DNA from: Triangularia verruculosa
Lineage: Eukaryota > Ascomycota > Sordariomycetes > Sordariales > Podosporaceae
Direction: 5' to 3'
Assembly (NCBI GenBank): GCA_033296885.1
Contig: MU863876.1
Coordinates: 310,001-374,000, forward strand
Length of the DNA stretch: 64,000 nucleotides
The notes under the pieces were generated by a model, which was not told the origin of the DNA, ran no database searches, and saw nothing but the letters and a program-made list of their open reading frames with translations. The position numbers and the translations under genes are program-made. Below, one piece after another: positions 1 to 11,763 of this stretch. Positions within the stretch are counted from its first letter, which is position 1. Each line of letters begins with the position of its first letter.

Positions 1-595
1 GTATCAATTTTGCAGTCGACTCTTGCTGGTTGGGAGCGGAAAGGGCGGGATAAGCTGAGAAATCAAAATCTGCGGATCTGTCGGGCAGGATGTCGGGGAT
101 ATGAAATGAGCTAGGGGAAGGATTAGGCTGGTAAGGCGACTCAGGCGCAGAGTTGGCGCCGTATCGGTGCTCCAATACAGGAAGACAGAGAGCACCAGGG
201 AGTGTCGGCGTGGGCGATGTGGATTCGGAGTACGGTTTTAAACCTAGGCGGACGGCTCAGTCGACCAAGAGTTCCCTATCTGGCAGACGTCTGGTGTCTA
301 GGATTTTCCTCAACACACTTGATGTATGTGGCTGCCACTTGAACTGTATGTCCTTGATGCGCCGGTTCTTCCAGGCGCCATCTACATCCGGTTGACGCAT
401 GAGATCCCGGAGTAGGACCAGGTTTGATTCGGTAGATTAGCTTCGACGTGGCTGGTGACGTGATCGAAGTATTCATTAGCTGTCCTTTTAGAGTTGGTAA
501 CATCGGGCGCTTCGAAAACGTGCTTGCAGTTAGTGAAGCCACAGGCGAAGACCGTACGAGGGCACAGCTTAGTTATAAAGCAGTCCACAAAGCGG
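1..595 (-). pseudogene. C2H2 zinc-finger protein relic, C-terminal side runs off the window start
   Basis: Read on the minus strand, about 560-405 gives a finger-like segment with Cys pairs, a spacer and an H-x3-H ending (motif HVTSH). After one frameshift near 420-440 a second segment runs to position 1, with the conserved-looking blocks LMRQPDVDGAWKNR and WQPHTSSVLRK and a Ser/Pro-rich tail. One in-frame TGA lies near 270. Fungal C2H2 proteins with a tail of this kind are common; naming the family further would be a guess. The gene stops abruptly at about 600, where an oppositely oriented NLR relic begins, so both look cut at a shared breakpoint. Confidence 0.45.
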
Positions 596-604
596 AAGTT
601 ATGA

Positions 605-2390
605 CTTGATTTATTAACTAAGAAAAAGTCTCTTAAAGCTATTCGGGCCACTCTAAGGAAACTTCCCACTGGTTCTAATGCGTACAACGATATATACAGA
701 GACGCAATGAGCCGCATTGAAAGCCAGGCCCCTGATTAGGTCGAACTTGCCAAGCAGGTTCTATCATGTATTACCTATGTAAAGAGGCCATTAACTATAT
801 TAGAAATCCAGCATGCGCTTACCATCAAAGTCGGAGAAGCGGAACTCGATTAAGACAACTTTACATAGATTGAAAACATAGTTTCTATATACGCTAGATT
901 AGTCACTGTTGACGTAGAAAGTGGTGTCATCTGGTTAGTCCATTACACGGCGCAAGATTACTTCGAACGGACACAGAAGCAATGGCTCCCGAATGCCGAG
1001 GCCGAGATTACGAAAATCTACTTAACATACCCCTCATTCAGTATCTTCGAGAGCGGATCTTATTAATCGGATGCCGAGTTTAAAGAGAGCCTAATGTCTA
1101 ATCAACTCTACGAGTACGTATTATGTAACTAGGGATATTATGCTCACGGAACTGTTACTGAAATGAAACGATTGATTCTGGACTTCCATTAAACCGAGTC
1201 CAAAGTTTCTCGGTCCAGGCAATAATTGCTGCCAAAGCTTACCGTTACTGTGGCTACAGTTAGGATATTCTGAGGCAAATAATAGGCGTGCATCTTGCCG
1301 CATGTTTTGGATTGCGGGACGCTATAGTGGCGTTGCTCGAAAATAGAAGTGAACCCGATTTGAAGGATACACACGCGAGGACGCCCCTATCCTATGCAGC
1401 AGAGAGAGGATATAAGGATGTGGTCACGCTGCTTCTCGGAAACGAACGTGTCGACCCAGACGCTAAGGATTCTGCGCTCGGATGGACGCCGCTGTGGTAC
1501 GCGGTAGCAGGAGGACAGGTGGCCGTGGTAAAGTTACTGCTCGAGAAGGGGTAAGTCAATCCGCATTCTCAATCGAAATATAGACGCATGCTCCTATCAT
1601 TGGCGGCTGAGAGGGGATATACGACAATCACCGAGTTGCTACTGCAGGCCGATGGGGTAGACGGCCCTAACTTCAAGGACTTCGAGTATGGATAGACACC
1701 GCTATCGTGGGCAGCAGCGAACAGTCATAACGTGGTTGTTAAGCTTCTGCTCGATAAGGCAGGAGTGGATCTTGACCCTAAGGATTTTGAATTTGGGCGG
1801 ACGCCCCTTTCGTGGGCGGCAGAGAGAGGGTATAAGGCTGTGGTTAAAGTTCTGCTTGCGAATGACGGCATTGATCCGGGCTCTAAGTCAAAATACGGAC
1901 GGACGCCGTTGTGGTTTGCGAGAGTAAGAGGGCACGAATCAATTGTCGAGCTATTGATGGCGAACAAGGCAGTCGACTCTGACATGGAGTATGTTCAGCT
2001 GTCATCTAAAACAGCACCTGGATTGGCAAGATCATGGTGTGCATTTCTTACGGATGTCTTACTTGTTATGCATGCCATTTTCTGCCTCACAGTTCTCGTC
2101 AGAGCAAAGTATGTAGCCCGATACCACTGCGTTTTTATGCAACAGACCGTTCTGTCTGCTTTGATGGATACGTAGTTGGAAAGCAGATCTTCACATTGAG
2201 ATGTAGTACGTGATGAAGTGGATATTAAACACACAGCTTTGCTAACACTTCAAGGCCATGTGCTATGCGGTTCTTGTCTTGGCGGTTGGGAGAGAATGAA
2301 GTATCACCGGTGCCCATCATGTAACGCACGCGCGAAAAAACGGGAATTTCTTGCGGTTAACTTCTCTAACCGGGGGAGCATGTAGAAGCT
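605..2390 (+). pseudogene. NACHT-ankyrin NLR relic with a cysteine-rich tail
   Basis: The part after the nucleotide-binding core of a fungal NACHT NLR is readable from about 605 (blocks KAIRATLRKLP, SCITYVKRPLTILEIQHAL, LVHYTAQDYF). Ankyrin repeats follow after a frame change: 1288-1551, a decayed unit, then 1732-1985, each with the TPL-x2-A-x2-G-H/Y-x2-V-x2-LL pattern. The frame is broken by at least seven stops, mostly TAG or TAA where CAG or TGG is expected, which is a RIP-type change. Past the ankyrins, about 2050-2390 is cysteine-rich in two frames and ends with a C-x2-C ... C-P-S-C pair and a stop at 2388-2390. No start or P-loop is present, so the 5' half is lost. Family membership is clear; it is non-functional. 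Confidence 0.75.
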
Positions 2391-4620
2391 TTTTTATAGA
2401 AAGAGCCAGACACATGAGTTATATTCAACATAGGTAGGTAATTAAGACCATTCTGCATTCACCTAAGACAAAACTTCAGGCCTGTCACGGCCGTGGCTTA
2501 TGACATGTGGGTCTGCAGCGCAGGCTACGTGAGAGTCACGTAGGTGCTTTCACAGGTCCAAGCTTGGCCATATCTAAAGCCCTGCTTGCAGCCAGACTCT
2601 GTTTGCTTTCCTTTTTTCCCTCTTCAGCTTACTATTTAATTAAAGTGGTCAGACTTATCGTAGCTTACCTCGACTATCTACCTCTCCCGTGACAAGGCCA
2701 TTCAATCTAATCCCAGCACAACTAAGACTTTATGTTAAGGAGGGTGGCACCTAGATACCGTAGTAAGCAGATGGGATTTGGACTCCATCTCCTAGGTGTT
2801 AACCTACGGTCCTGTTGCTAGACGGCAACGAAGACCTTTTTTTCTTCCAGAAGTTATAGCTTTAATGAGAAATTCTGCCATGTCCTAAAGCCCTGCGCAG
2901 CCTGGTATTAATTTCATTGGCATGATCCTGCAGCACACGCTGCTTATATTTCTTCTTTATTATACGAGACAGCTCCTATGATGATTTGACTGCAGTAAAT
3001 AAGCCTGCGAGAGCGGCAGCTGATGCCAAGGAACTAGGAAGGTATAACGCTATAAGTGCTAATTTGTTGATTAAATGCGATAAAGGAGCTTAGGTAGGTA
3101 TATAAATATAAAACGGGACTGTACTTACGATAAGCAGTATATTGGTTTATATAACGATTCAACTAGGCCTTTACCTTGATTTGCAAATTAGGTATTCGAA
3201 CTTAAGCTGGTTAATTTGGACATTAAAATTGACAGGGGAGTAGGGTGGAAGAGGCAGTGCTGCTCCTAACTACACACCCCACCCAAGTCCAAAAGCGGCA
3301 ATACATTTCCCTTGAACGGGAAGAACAAGTTGGACGACATTCGGCCGGGGCGGTTTCATTCAGCAACATAGTCATGGTGCAAGGCTCCTGCGGTTTGGAA
3401 CTCTGGGGACTCTTTGGCAAGTGTTGGGAGGACTGAGATGGGACTTCTTCGGCGGGATCGACTTCGGCATGGGACATCGACAGCGACGACCATCAGCGGC
3501 ATTCTGGTGGGGCCAGCCCGTGATCTGGTTGTAGTTCTAGGACGTCAGTCGCGGCCGCAGGGGATGTAGCTCAACCTCTGCCCTCTGTTGGATTTGCAGC
3601 CTGTGGTGATGGGTTTTTGTTGAGTTTTCCCCGCACCCGATGTCAAGTGGCATCGCCGAATGGACAGGTCCATCGAGTTAATTGCACAGCAAAACGGTCA
3701 GTGTACAAGTATTGTAGGAATATGGGGTGGTTGGTTGCTTTGCTTTGGCTTTGGAGTAATGGAATTTCTGGGGGTGTTTGTTTTTGGTGTTGACCTTTTG
3801 TGCCCTTTTTGCTTTGATGTGCCATGTGATGTGCCTGTGATGTGCCTTGTGATGTGCCTTGTGATGTGCCTTGTGATGTGCCTTTTGATGTGAAGCTGAC
3901 CCCTTTGGAGTTCTTGTTAAAGTAATGAAGCTCTTTTTGAGTCATGATGCTGTCCATTGTGGTGTTGAAGATTTCCCCAGCCAAATCCATTGTCTCATTG
4001 CACATGCGATGTCTCTTGTCGAATGCTTGATATATTTACCCAAGTCCATACCCTTTGCTGCAATTTCCAGGGTTCTATTCCTTCGCTGTGATTGTTTCCC
4101 TAACGCTGACCAGCCTTTGTCTGAAATTGTGACACCCCGACCAGTAATCTATACTAATTCAAGATACTTGCTTGAAATACTAATCCACCTCCAAACTCAA
4201 GACTCTTACTGTTTGTCTTGTTTCTTCCTTTGCCTTACACTTGCTTTGCAACCCCTAAAGGAACTAACCCCCTTATGCCTTTGGGGCCCAGGGACGCCTC
4301 TTTGAACCTGTAAACTCATCAAAGTTCCTCCCATCCATGAGCAAACAGCACGGGGTGATCTGGACCGCCCCCCTGTCGAACCTCGAGAGCGCGAGCCAAG
4401 GAACCCTGGGACTGGTTCGAGCCTTTAAGGACGATAGGCCGTCTGCCGGAGGATTTCAAAGCGGGAGGAAGACAAACTTCAAGCCTGGCTTCGTTCGGTA
4501 ATGCCCCGGGAGCTGGCTGGTCGAATCGGACGGGGAACGTGGTACAGAAGGACTGCCGCTTGCGATCTTCCCAGTAGGGTTGCCACTCTGAATTCGTGCT
4601 TGTTGCCTTTTACAAAAAGG
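2391..4620. other. Region without a convincing gene
   Basis: About 2.2 kb. 2700-3200 is AT-rich and decayed. Open frames in 3223-4305 overlap on both strands and show no recognisable domain, codon bias or splice structure. The only clear structure is the tandem array at 3815-3892. 4320-4600 is GC-richer but holds no frame I can support. Confidence 0.4.
3815..3892 (+). repeat. 12-bp minisatellite, about six units
   Basis: Tandem units of GATGTGCCTTGT, with one 3-bp-shorter unit and small changes at both ends. On the minus strand it would encode a Ser-Gln-Gly-Thr repeat inside a 120-codon open frame (3643-4005). That frame has no other protein-like feature, so I treat this as a DNA repeat. Confidence 0.85.
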
Positions 4621-4623
4621 CGG

Positions 4624-4986
4624 TTAGACACCTGAGATGGACAGAGAAGCAGCAAAGGTCAGATTTACAGAGGTCCAGTTATGATTCACATCCGGCAACG
4701 ACGTCAAAGCAGCATGTGCGGACTTCATCGAGCGATAGAGGGAAACCCCCAACCCGAGCCCAAGTGAAACAACTAACAACCCCCAGATATAGCCTAGCCA
4801 GAAAGCTCTCCACATTGTGGCAATAGTGACGCGTCTTTCAGCAGCTGTGTAGCGGTCAAATGCATGGTCTTGAAGCTCAGCAACGCGTCCCCAATGTTCT
4901 TGATAAATTTGGGCGAGGCGATTCCCTGCAATCTGCCGGACCTCCTCGACAAGGCGCGCCGTTTCCTCGGCTGATCGTCTTTCCAT
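4624..4986 (-). CDS. Small hypothetical protein with a C-terminal membrane segment
   Basis: A 120-codon frame from an ATG at 4986. The first 55 or so residues are charged and helical (SAEETARLVEEV, AELQDHAFDRYTAAERR). A hydrophobic stretch rich in Leu, Val and Gly (FWLGYIWGLLVVSLGLGLGV) follows, then a polar tail. The layout suggests a tail-proximal membrane anchor with a cytosolic helical part. The frame stays open upstream of the ATG for about 100 bp, so an upstream exon is possible. I do not recognise the family. It sits tail-side to the regulator gene at 5372-8180 on the same strand. Confidence 0.4.
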   Translation of the reverse strand: MERRSAEETARLVEEVRQIAGNRLAQIYQEHWGRVAELQDHAFDRYTAAERRVTIATMWRAFWLGYIWGLLVVSLGLGLGVSLYRSMKSAHAALTSLPDVNHNWTSVNLTFAASLSISGV

Positions 4987-5371
4987 TGTAATGGAGGAGT
5001 GCAAGGCTGGGAGAAAGTCTGGCCAAACGATTTGAGCAATGTTGAGAATGAAGCTGCTGGAGTGGAAGAGGTCGAAAGCTGAGGAACAGGACCGACGTAA
5101 TTGTCATGTCTGCTGGCAACCGGCAGGGCAGTCACAGACCAGCAAAGGTGGAAGGAAATAACTTGATGTGAAGGCAGGAAATCCCGTAATTGGCAACCGC
5201 CATGTGTTATTTGCCAAAATTCAACGCTACAGGGATATCATCAGAAACCAAGACCAGAAGAAACCAGAAAAAACGCTCGCTATATGTCATTGGAATATCA
5301 GATCAGATCACCTCCCTCCAGGTCATTTCCAAACGCCCTTTCCCAGGTCACATCCAAAATGTACTCCCATA

Positions 5372-8180
5372 TCACGCCAAAAACTTTGTTTCCCCTTGCT
5401 GAAAAAGCCAGTCCCTGTTGGCATCCACCATAAACTCAGTGATATTAAACTCCCCCGCCACTGCCCCCTCATTCCCGAGAGGTGCCCCAATCCCGCTACT
5501 CCCAGCAGGCCCAGACACCGGATGGCCATGTGGATCAGTCATCATCCCAGCTTGGGCAACCGGGAGCCTCGGGACATTGAAAAAGTCAAACACATCCAGA
5601 TACTCCAACTCGTTCGTCGCCGGTGCCTGTGCGAACCTGTTCGGCCAGCCAACACCTGGCGCCCCGGCGTGATTCACACCACCGGTTGACCCCGGGATGC
5701 CATTTTTGCTTCTGGGAACATGCCTTGGTTGCCGGCTGATCAAAAAGTCGAGGTCAAACGCCGTCCGCCTCATATCAGCGAGAATCTTGACAATCTTGGG
5801 CGTCTCACTCCCGCCCTGCCGCGCATTATCGTGGTGTTCCTCCAACACACGGGTAAGAAGCCCACAGTACCGACCCGCAACAGGCCAATATCGTCCCATC
5901 TCCCGAAGGGTATCCACAAACAACTTGATTTGAGAGGTATCCAACTTGTGTTCTACTGTGCTGCCGTGAACGAGCAGCACCCGGGCAGCCACCCACAAGG
6001 TAAATGCAAACGGTGGTCCGAGCTTGTTCAACAAATGATTGCTGACGACAAACTCGCGAAGGGCGGCAATGTTCTCGGCCGCGCTGTGACATCGCTGAGA
6101 TGCACTGTAACTCGGGGTAAAGATTGGAGATCGGGTGGTGGGGTACGCGGCGGACGAGTGCAAGCGGATGACAGCAGTGTGGAACGTCGCATGCAGCATG
6201 ATCCAGCCGCAGTTGATGGCCTTTGCAGAGCTTGGGCTGAAGAGCTTGGCCATGTTGCCATAGTCCCCTGGGAGATTGAACTTCCAGGCCGCCAGCATGG
6301 TATCAAGCTCTTTGTAGCGCATTTGCCACTGCTCAACGTCTGAGAGGGCGCCAATGTCAACGGGTTTGCGGAGAAATTTGTGTATCCTGGAGAGGATGGA
6401 GAGGATCTCGACATAATGACTGAAGGCACCCAGGTTCTCGGGCTTGTCGACCTCGTACTCGGGCGAGTTGCCGCTTGTCAGGGTTGGCCGGTCATCATCC
6501 AGTCGCAGCCACCGTGTGTTGACCTTTTGGTTCTTCATCCAGAGATCGTCACGGCATGGCAGGGTCCGGTCAACTTCTCGATCGTCAAGCGCAAAGTCGA
6601 AAGCGGTGGCTATGGTGGCATATCGGTCAAGCAGGTACACCATCCAAAACAACCGGCGCCTGGACTCCTCTTCGATGAAGTCTCGCGGTTCAGGAAGAAT
6701 CATGGCTCGCAAGGTGTAGATGGATTGGTAATTGGGCGCCACCGAGATGGAGTTGCTCTCTACAGCAAGGCCTAACTGGACAACAGCTCGTGTAATGATG
6801 GCCATGATGTTCCAACCAGGGGGCCCATTGCCGCTGCCACACAAGTCCAGAGCCAAGATGACCAAGGCTTGCAGGGACTTGACCGAGAGGTTCTCCATGC
6901 CATACAATATCACGCGGCTCTTAGACGCGGAATGGTATCGCTGGCGAGCTTCCTCGGTGAGCCGTGGGTCTGCCGAGTACCGTAGGGTTGTGGCTACAAT
7001 GGCATGCAGCAAGATCTTGTCGGTCTCATCGAGAATTGATGGGCCAAATAGGGCGTCCAGTGTTGCTGTTCGGTGTAGGATCGGACACCATGTGTTGATA
7101 TGCTTGAAGTACAAGTCCACCAGCGCATACAGCAAGTCATACGGCGGCAACTCTTGTTCTGCGGCCATCTGATTTCCTGGTGGTGGTGCATGAGCCGGTG
7201 GAGATTGTATAGCAGCCACAGAGGTTGCTGGTGCCGCCGTGTAGTAATCCTGCGCTCCCGTGCTTGGCCCACCAGGACCCGTAAGCTGTGTCCGAGGCGA
7301 AACGATGCTGTTGGACAAGCTGTGGAAGGGGTCCGGCATGGTGGAAGCGGCTGACAGAGGCGCTTGTATCCCGAGGTCCACGGACGTGGTAGGTCTTTGG
7401 AGGAACAAGGCTGTCTCGGCCTGAGGGGTTCGGATGGTATCGCTCCGCGCGAATATCGACGGTGGCCCAGCCTCACGAACCTCTCGTGGTGTTCCGCGGT
7501 CACTCAACTGGCTGGTGTGGCTTCCCCTGGCACTTGGTGGAGCGTTGTGACGGCCAAAGGCGCCACCACCGCTGCCATTGCCGCTCCCGGGACTGGTGTT
7601 TGAATGGGAGGTCAAGGCTTGTAGTAGTTCGTCGTGCACCCTCAATTTCTCCTCCAACTTGTCCAACCGCTGCTCCAACTCCCGTCCATAGCCGGCGCGA
7701 AGTCCAGGCTTCTTACGCTCCTTGTACTCGCATGTGGCTCCGTTTCGGCTACACCAACCGCAGGACGGCTGGGCTCGATCGCATTTCACCTGTCGCGGTC
7801 AGCACAGCGCCGGGCAATGGCTGGCGGTCGGGTGGGAGGGATGGACGAAAACTCACTTTGCGCTGCTTGCACAACTCGCACCTATCAAGAAGAACACCAG
7901 GCCAATTAGCATTTGTCTCGACCACCCGAGAGAAGCGCCAACGTCACACTACAGTCACTCACGAAACAGACACCGGCCTCTTGCGCTTGCCCAGGCGCAC
8001 GCCCTCACCGTTATCGTCCAGGTCATGGTCGTCTTCCCCACTCTGCTGGCCTCCGTCATCGCTATCTGCGGGGTCGGGGTGGTGATGGCCGCCATGCGAC
8101 GAGTAGGGCGATGACTGGGCATGGGAATTCTGGCCATTGTTGCTGTTGTTGTATCTGGGAGCTTGGACCGGCTGCATCAT
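5372..8180 (-). CDS. rhaR: Zn2Cys6 transcription factor, candidate L-rhamnose regulator (RhaR/PDR-1-like)
   Basis: Three exons: 8180-7963, 7881-7857 and 7789-5372, joined in frame to 886 aa. Both introns have GTGAGT donors, CTAAT/CTGAC-like branch sites and TAG/CAG acceptors. The joined exons give a perfect binuclear cluster, C-x2-C-x6-C-x6-C-x2-C-x6-C, at residues 74-101. A basic linker (KERKKPGLRAGYGRELE) and a short coiled coil (about 117-141) follow, as in dimeric Gal4-type factors. The middle region, from about residue 295, matches the fungal-specific transcription factor domain (EESRRRLFWMVYLLDRY). The N-terminal 70 residues are polar and acidic. The gene is divergent from the L-rhamnonate dehydratase gene. 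From memory, Neurospora PDR-1 lies beside rhamnose genes in the same way; the symbol rests on this context and on the linker, not on a search. The Zn2Cys6 class is certain; the regulon is inference. Confidence 0.85.
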
Positions 8181-8647
8181 GGCCAGAGCTTCTTCTTCCC
8201 CAAGCTCTCAGCTCAACAAACTCACGGCTCGCTGGCACCAAGTCACCAGGCCACCAGGCCACCAAGCGCCGGGCGTTGAGTGGTGACGCTTGCTGCGCGC
8301 CGAGTGAGTGGATCACGACGCACGTTGCCGAAGCACAACGATGGCACCAGCACGCGTGATTGAGACAGCGTCAAAGATTTCCGATACTCCGTCGAAGCGG
8401 TTCGGGGTAATGATGGACAGAGCAGCGAGGCGGGTGGAGAGAGAACCCTTCGGCCGTTTTATTGCGGTGCAGATGCAGCCGAATATGTCTCTCTCTCTAT
8501 CTTTTTACCTACACAGCGGTACGGAACACCACGTTGCGGTCATCTGCGCGTCTGGGAGGTTCTGGGCGTCTGGGCATTGGGAGGGGGGGGACTGTTGGAC
8601 CGTGCCTGGTCCTTGCTTTTGTTGGATTTCTGGGGTTGGTGGAGTGT

Positions 8648-8685
8648 GTGGGGAAGCGAGGGATTGTGGGGGGGAGGGGGTGGGG
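8648..8685 (+). promoter_or_regulatory. Cluster of three CreA-type GTGGGG motifs
   Basis: GTGGGG occurs at 8648-8653, 8666-8671 and 8680-8685, about 470-505 bp upstream of the regulator start. It fits the SYGGRG consensus of the carbon catabolite repressor CreA/CRE-1. Repression by glucose would suit a rhamnose cluster, but the tract is G-rich overall and chance matches are likely. Confidence 0.3.
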
Positions 8686-10193
8686 TAAGTAGCACAGCAA
8701 AAGCAGGCTTGTCCCAGCAGTCTGTCTTGACACCTCTCTCCGAGTTGAGATGGTGTTGCTGTGAGACTCCAACGCCTTCTAGGGCTGTCATTTGCATTTC
8801 GTCTGACCTCATGTCATCTTTATTCTGGTTTTTCTTCACCGCTTTCCCTGGTCAAACACCAGTGCCACCACGCGGAGACACGAGAGCCCGAGGAGGTGGT
8901 CAGCCTACGAGGACCGCACAACCACGCACGAGGTGAACTCGGAAGGATTCGAGATTCTTTGATTGGGGGCAACTGACACATCAGATTCCAGCTCGAGCAA
9001 TTCATGTTTGCTTCCCACATTGTGACAGCCTTGGCACAGTTGAGCCCCCAACGAACAATCAGGAGAATCCTACATGGCGTCTGTCCCACCACCTCAAACC
9101 CTCGAATTACCGCCAACAACCCGATCGATGACCAGTCCGAGAGGCTCTCTTCGCACCCGGTCCACGTGTCTATCAGCATGACCGGAATGCTACACACAAA
9201 CCCAATGGAATTACTTGCAGCCGTCTGCAACGTGTGTGCAGTTCGGCGCAATGAGAATGCGGTGAATACGGCGCGATGCTACCCTAGCGTGTTGCGCCTG
9301 ACGAAGCTCACATCATTCATATCCAGGTCGTTCGGCAGACAGACGGGTCGAACAGAGCCCAACGGCAAGCTTGAACCGAACCGCTGCTCTGGGTCCAATG
9401 GCGGCCACAGACGGTCACTGACCTCCGCAGCATGCCGCAGCTATCCACAGCGTACATGGTTACTAACTGTCCAAAAGCCCGTGGCATCTTTGCCGCACTC
9501 CGGCATACACAGGATTTCCTCAACGAGCACTTGGTTGGCCTGGCGAGGCGGTCCGACATCTTATCGACGGAAGACGCGGGACCCATGTTAGTCGCGGCAG
9601 CCATTGACCAAAAGGGAACAATCCTCGTCGTCCATCACCACTCACCACTCACCACCAGGTTGGCTCACGCATGTCCACTCCACCAGCTGTCACCCGTCAC
9701 CCGTAACCCGGTGCCCATCACCCGTCCGGACCAACGAAACCGTGACGCCCTCGGATAGCCCTAGCGCGAAATACCCCAATGGCCCTACGTGGTGATCCAC
9801 CAATCCGCCTCTGCTCCCTGGCAGCATCCCTCCATGTGCATGCAAGGTGGGGTTGATGCTGTCTTTGTCTTCGGATCAGAGCGAACGGCCAGCTCCACGT
9901 TCCCGGATGCTTAACTGAGAACGATAAGGCTTTATGTCGCCATCGTCGGGGCATCACAGCCCGACCGGTTTCACTATTTTCCCAAGTGCCATGTCTGGGA
10001 AGACGTTGTTTGCCCCTTGACAGGCAAGCCCCACAAGGGATCTCTTTGGGGCTACGTAGTTGACAGAGCCAAGTCGAGAGAAATAATAAGGATGCTTTCC
10101 GCCCCGTTCTAGCTGCCAGTCTCTCCTTTCCATCGACCATCCCCCCGTGCCAAGCCATTGGACACCAGGCGTTGACGCTAGACATCTGGACCG

Positions 10194-10201
10194 CATATAA
10201 G
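10194..10201 (+). promoter_or_regulatory. TATA-like box of lra2
   Basis: CATATAAG lies 86 bp upstream of the lra2 ATG at 10287, in a pyrimidine-rich leader. The spacing is normal for a fungal core promoter. Confidence 0.4.
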
Positions 10202-10286
10202 TTGTGTTTGGCTCTCCCAGAGGCTTGCTTCTCAACGTCGTGTTCCACCTTTGTCATTTCCTTGGAACCGAAAAGCCGTTGACACC

Positions 10287-11763
10287 ATGGCGTCTGTAAA
10301 AGCGTTTCCTACCATCAAAAGCATTCGGTCGTTTGTCATCGGTGGCGTGGGCTCTGGTATGTGGGAACACTGAACGGTTGAGCTACAACGGCTTGCTAAC
10401 CAGGTTGCAGGTGGCGATTACCACAATGTCAAAGGTGGTCACTGGTGAGATGCCTCCTCTCAAGGCCAGTCACAGGTTCTAACTTCCAGCTAGGCTCATA
10501 GACAGTCCTATTTCTACTCCATGCTCAAGATGGGAAAAGTACCGGGCATCAAGAACGAGCTGGGGCATCAATGTCCTCGGCTCGTTCTTTGTCGAAATCG
10601 AGGCCAGCGATGGCACAGTTGGTTTTGCAACCGGTTTTGGCGGTATGTCAACACAGGCCCTTTTCAGCAGCAGAAACTGATATTGTTGCAATGCAGGTCC
10701 CCCGGCTTGTTGGCTTGTCCACCAACATTTTGAACGCTTCTTGATCGGAGCTGATCCTCGCAACACAAACCACTTGTTTGAACAAATGTACCGGGCGTCC
10801 ATGTTCTACGGCCGCAAAGGTCTTCCCGTTGCCGTGATCTCTGTCATTGATCTGGCGCTTTGGGATCTGCTTGGCAAGATTCGCGGTGAACCCGTCTACA
10901 AGCTCATTGGCGGCAACACCAAAGACCGCATCGACCTTTACTGCACTGGTCCCGACCCCCCAGCCGCAAAGGAGATGGGATTTTGGGGCGCCAAAGTCCC
11001 CTTGCCATACTGCCCGGAGGAGGGCCACGTCGGGCTCAAGAAAAACGTCGAATTCCTCCGCAAGCACCGCGAGTCAGTAGGGCCAGACTTCCCCCTGATG
11101 GTCGACTGCTACATGTCCCTAAACGTGTCGTACACAATCGAAATTGCCAAGGCATGCGAGGACCTCAATATCAACTGGTGGGAGGAGTGTCTCAGCCCGG
11201 ATGACACAGACGGCTTCGAACAGATCAAGCGCGCGCATCCCACGCTCAAATTCACTACCGGCGAGCACGAATACTCTCGGTATGGCTTCCGCAAACTCAT
11301 CGAGGGCAGGAATCTCGACATTATCCAACCAGACGTCATGTGGCTTGGCGGCATGACAGAGCTGCTCAGGGTGGCAGCCATGGCGGCGGCCTATGACATC
11401 CCAGTGGTCCCCCACGCGAGCGGGCCGTACAGCTACCACTTTGTCATCAGCCAGCCCAATACCCCTTTTCAGGAGTATCTAGCCAACTCGCCGGATGGGA
11501 AGAGCGTGCTCCCGGTGTTTGGCGACTTGTTCTTGGACGAGCCCATCCCCACCAACGGCTTCCTGACGGCTGCGGACCTGGACAAGCCCGGCTTTGGGCT
11601 AACGTTGAACCCGGCTGCAAGGGCCAAGCTCATTCCAAGCACCTATCTCTTGACCATCCCAACCAATTCGCTTCCCGCACCGGCGACAGAAGAAAGGAAA
11701 GGCGCCAATGGTGTCAATGGGCACCACGTGGATGGGGATTTGGCTGCAAAGGCCAAGGCTTGA
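10287..11763 (+). CDS. lra2: L-rhamnonate dehydratase (enolase superfamily)
   Basis: Four exons: 10287-10356, 10411-10444, 10494-10642 and 10697-11763, giving 439 aa in one frame. Splice sites are GT-AG, with GCTAAC or TCTAAC branch sites in introns 1 and 2. The protein dehydrates L-rhamnonate to 2-keto-3-deoxy-L-rhamnonate in the non-phosphorylating rhamnose pathway. It follows bacterial RhmD closely: GGDYHN near residue 25, SWGINVLGSFFVEIEA, DLALWDLLGK, metal-ligand candidates Asp221 (MVDCYMS), Glu247/248 (WWEEC) and Glu274 (TTGEH), and a His324 base candidate (VVPHASGPYSYH). Length fits the family plus a short Ala/Lys-rich tail. The ATG context (ACACCATGG) is good. It is co-oriented with lra1 902 bp downstream. 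A close sugar-acid dehydratase specificity cannot be excluded from sequence alone. Confidence 0.92.

Larger units (their letters stand above)
8181..10286. promoter_or_regulatory. 2.1-kb divergent intergenic region between the regulator and lra2
   Basis: The region separates two divergently transcribed genes and presumably carries both promoters and 5' leaders. A purine/G-rich tract lies at 8578-8690. Frames inside it (for example 9004-9591 and 9432-9758) overlap on both strands and look like chance. I see no conserved gene here. Confidence 0.55.

Noticed and set aside
2745..2830. tRNA-like pattern with a CCATCT/AGATGG stem
   Set aside because: The loop is 10 nt, there is no T-arm GGTTCGAATCC-type sequence and no acceptor pairing.
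3643..4005. Minus-strand protein with Ser-Gln-Gly-Thr repeats
   Set aside because: The repeat is a DNA minisatellite with one unit of different length, and the rest of the frame has no recognisable content.
5418..7503. Many long frames opposite or overlapping the regulator gene
   Set aside because: All are shadows of the GC-rich 805-codon exon; only the minus-strand frame has domains and spliced partners.
9432..9758. 108-codon frame in the rhamnose-cluster promoter region
   Set aside because: Overlapped by an equal frame on the other strand; composition is not protein-like.
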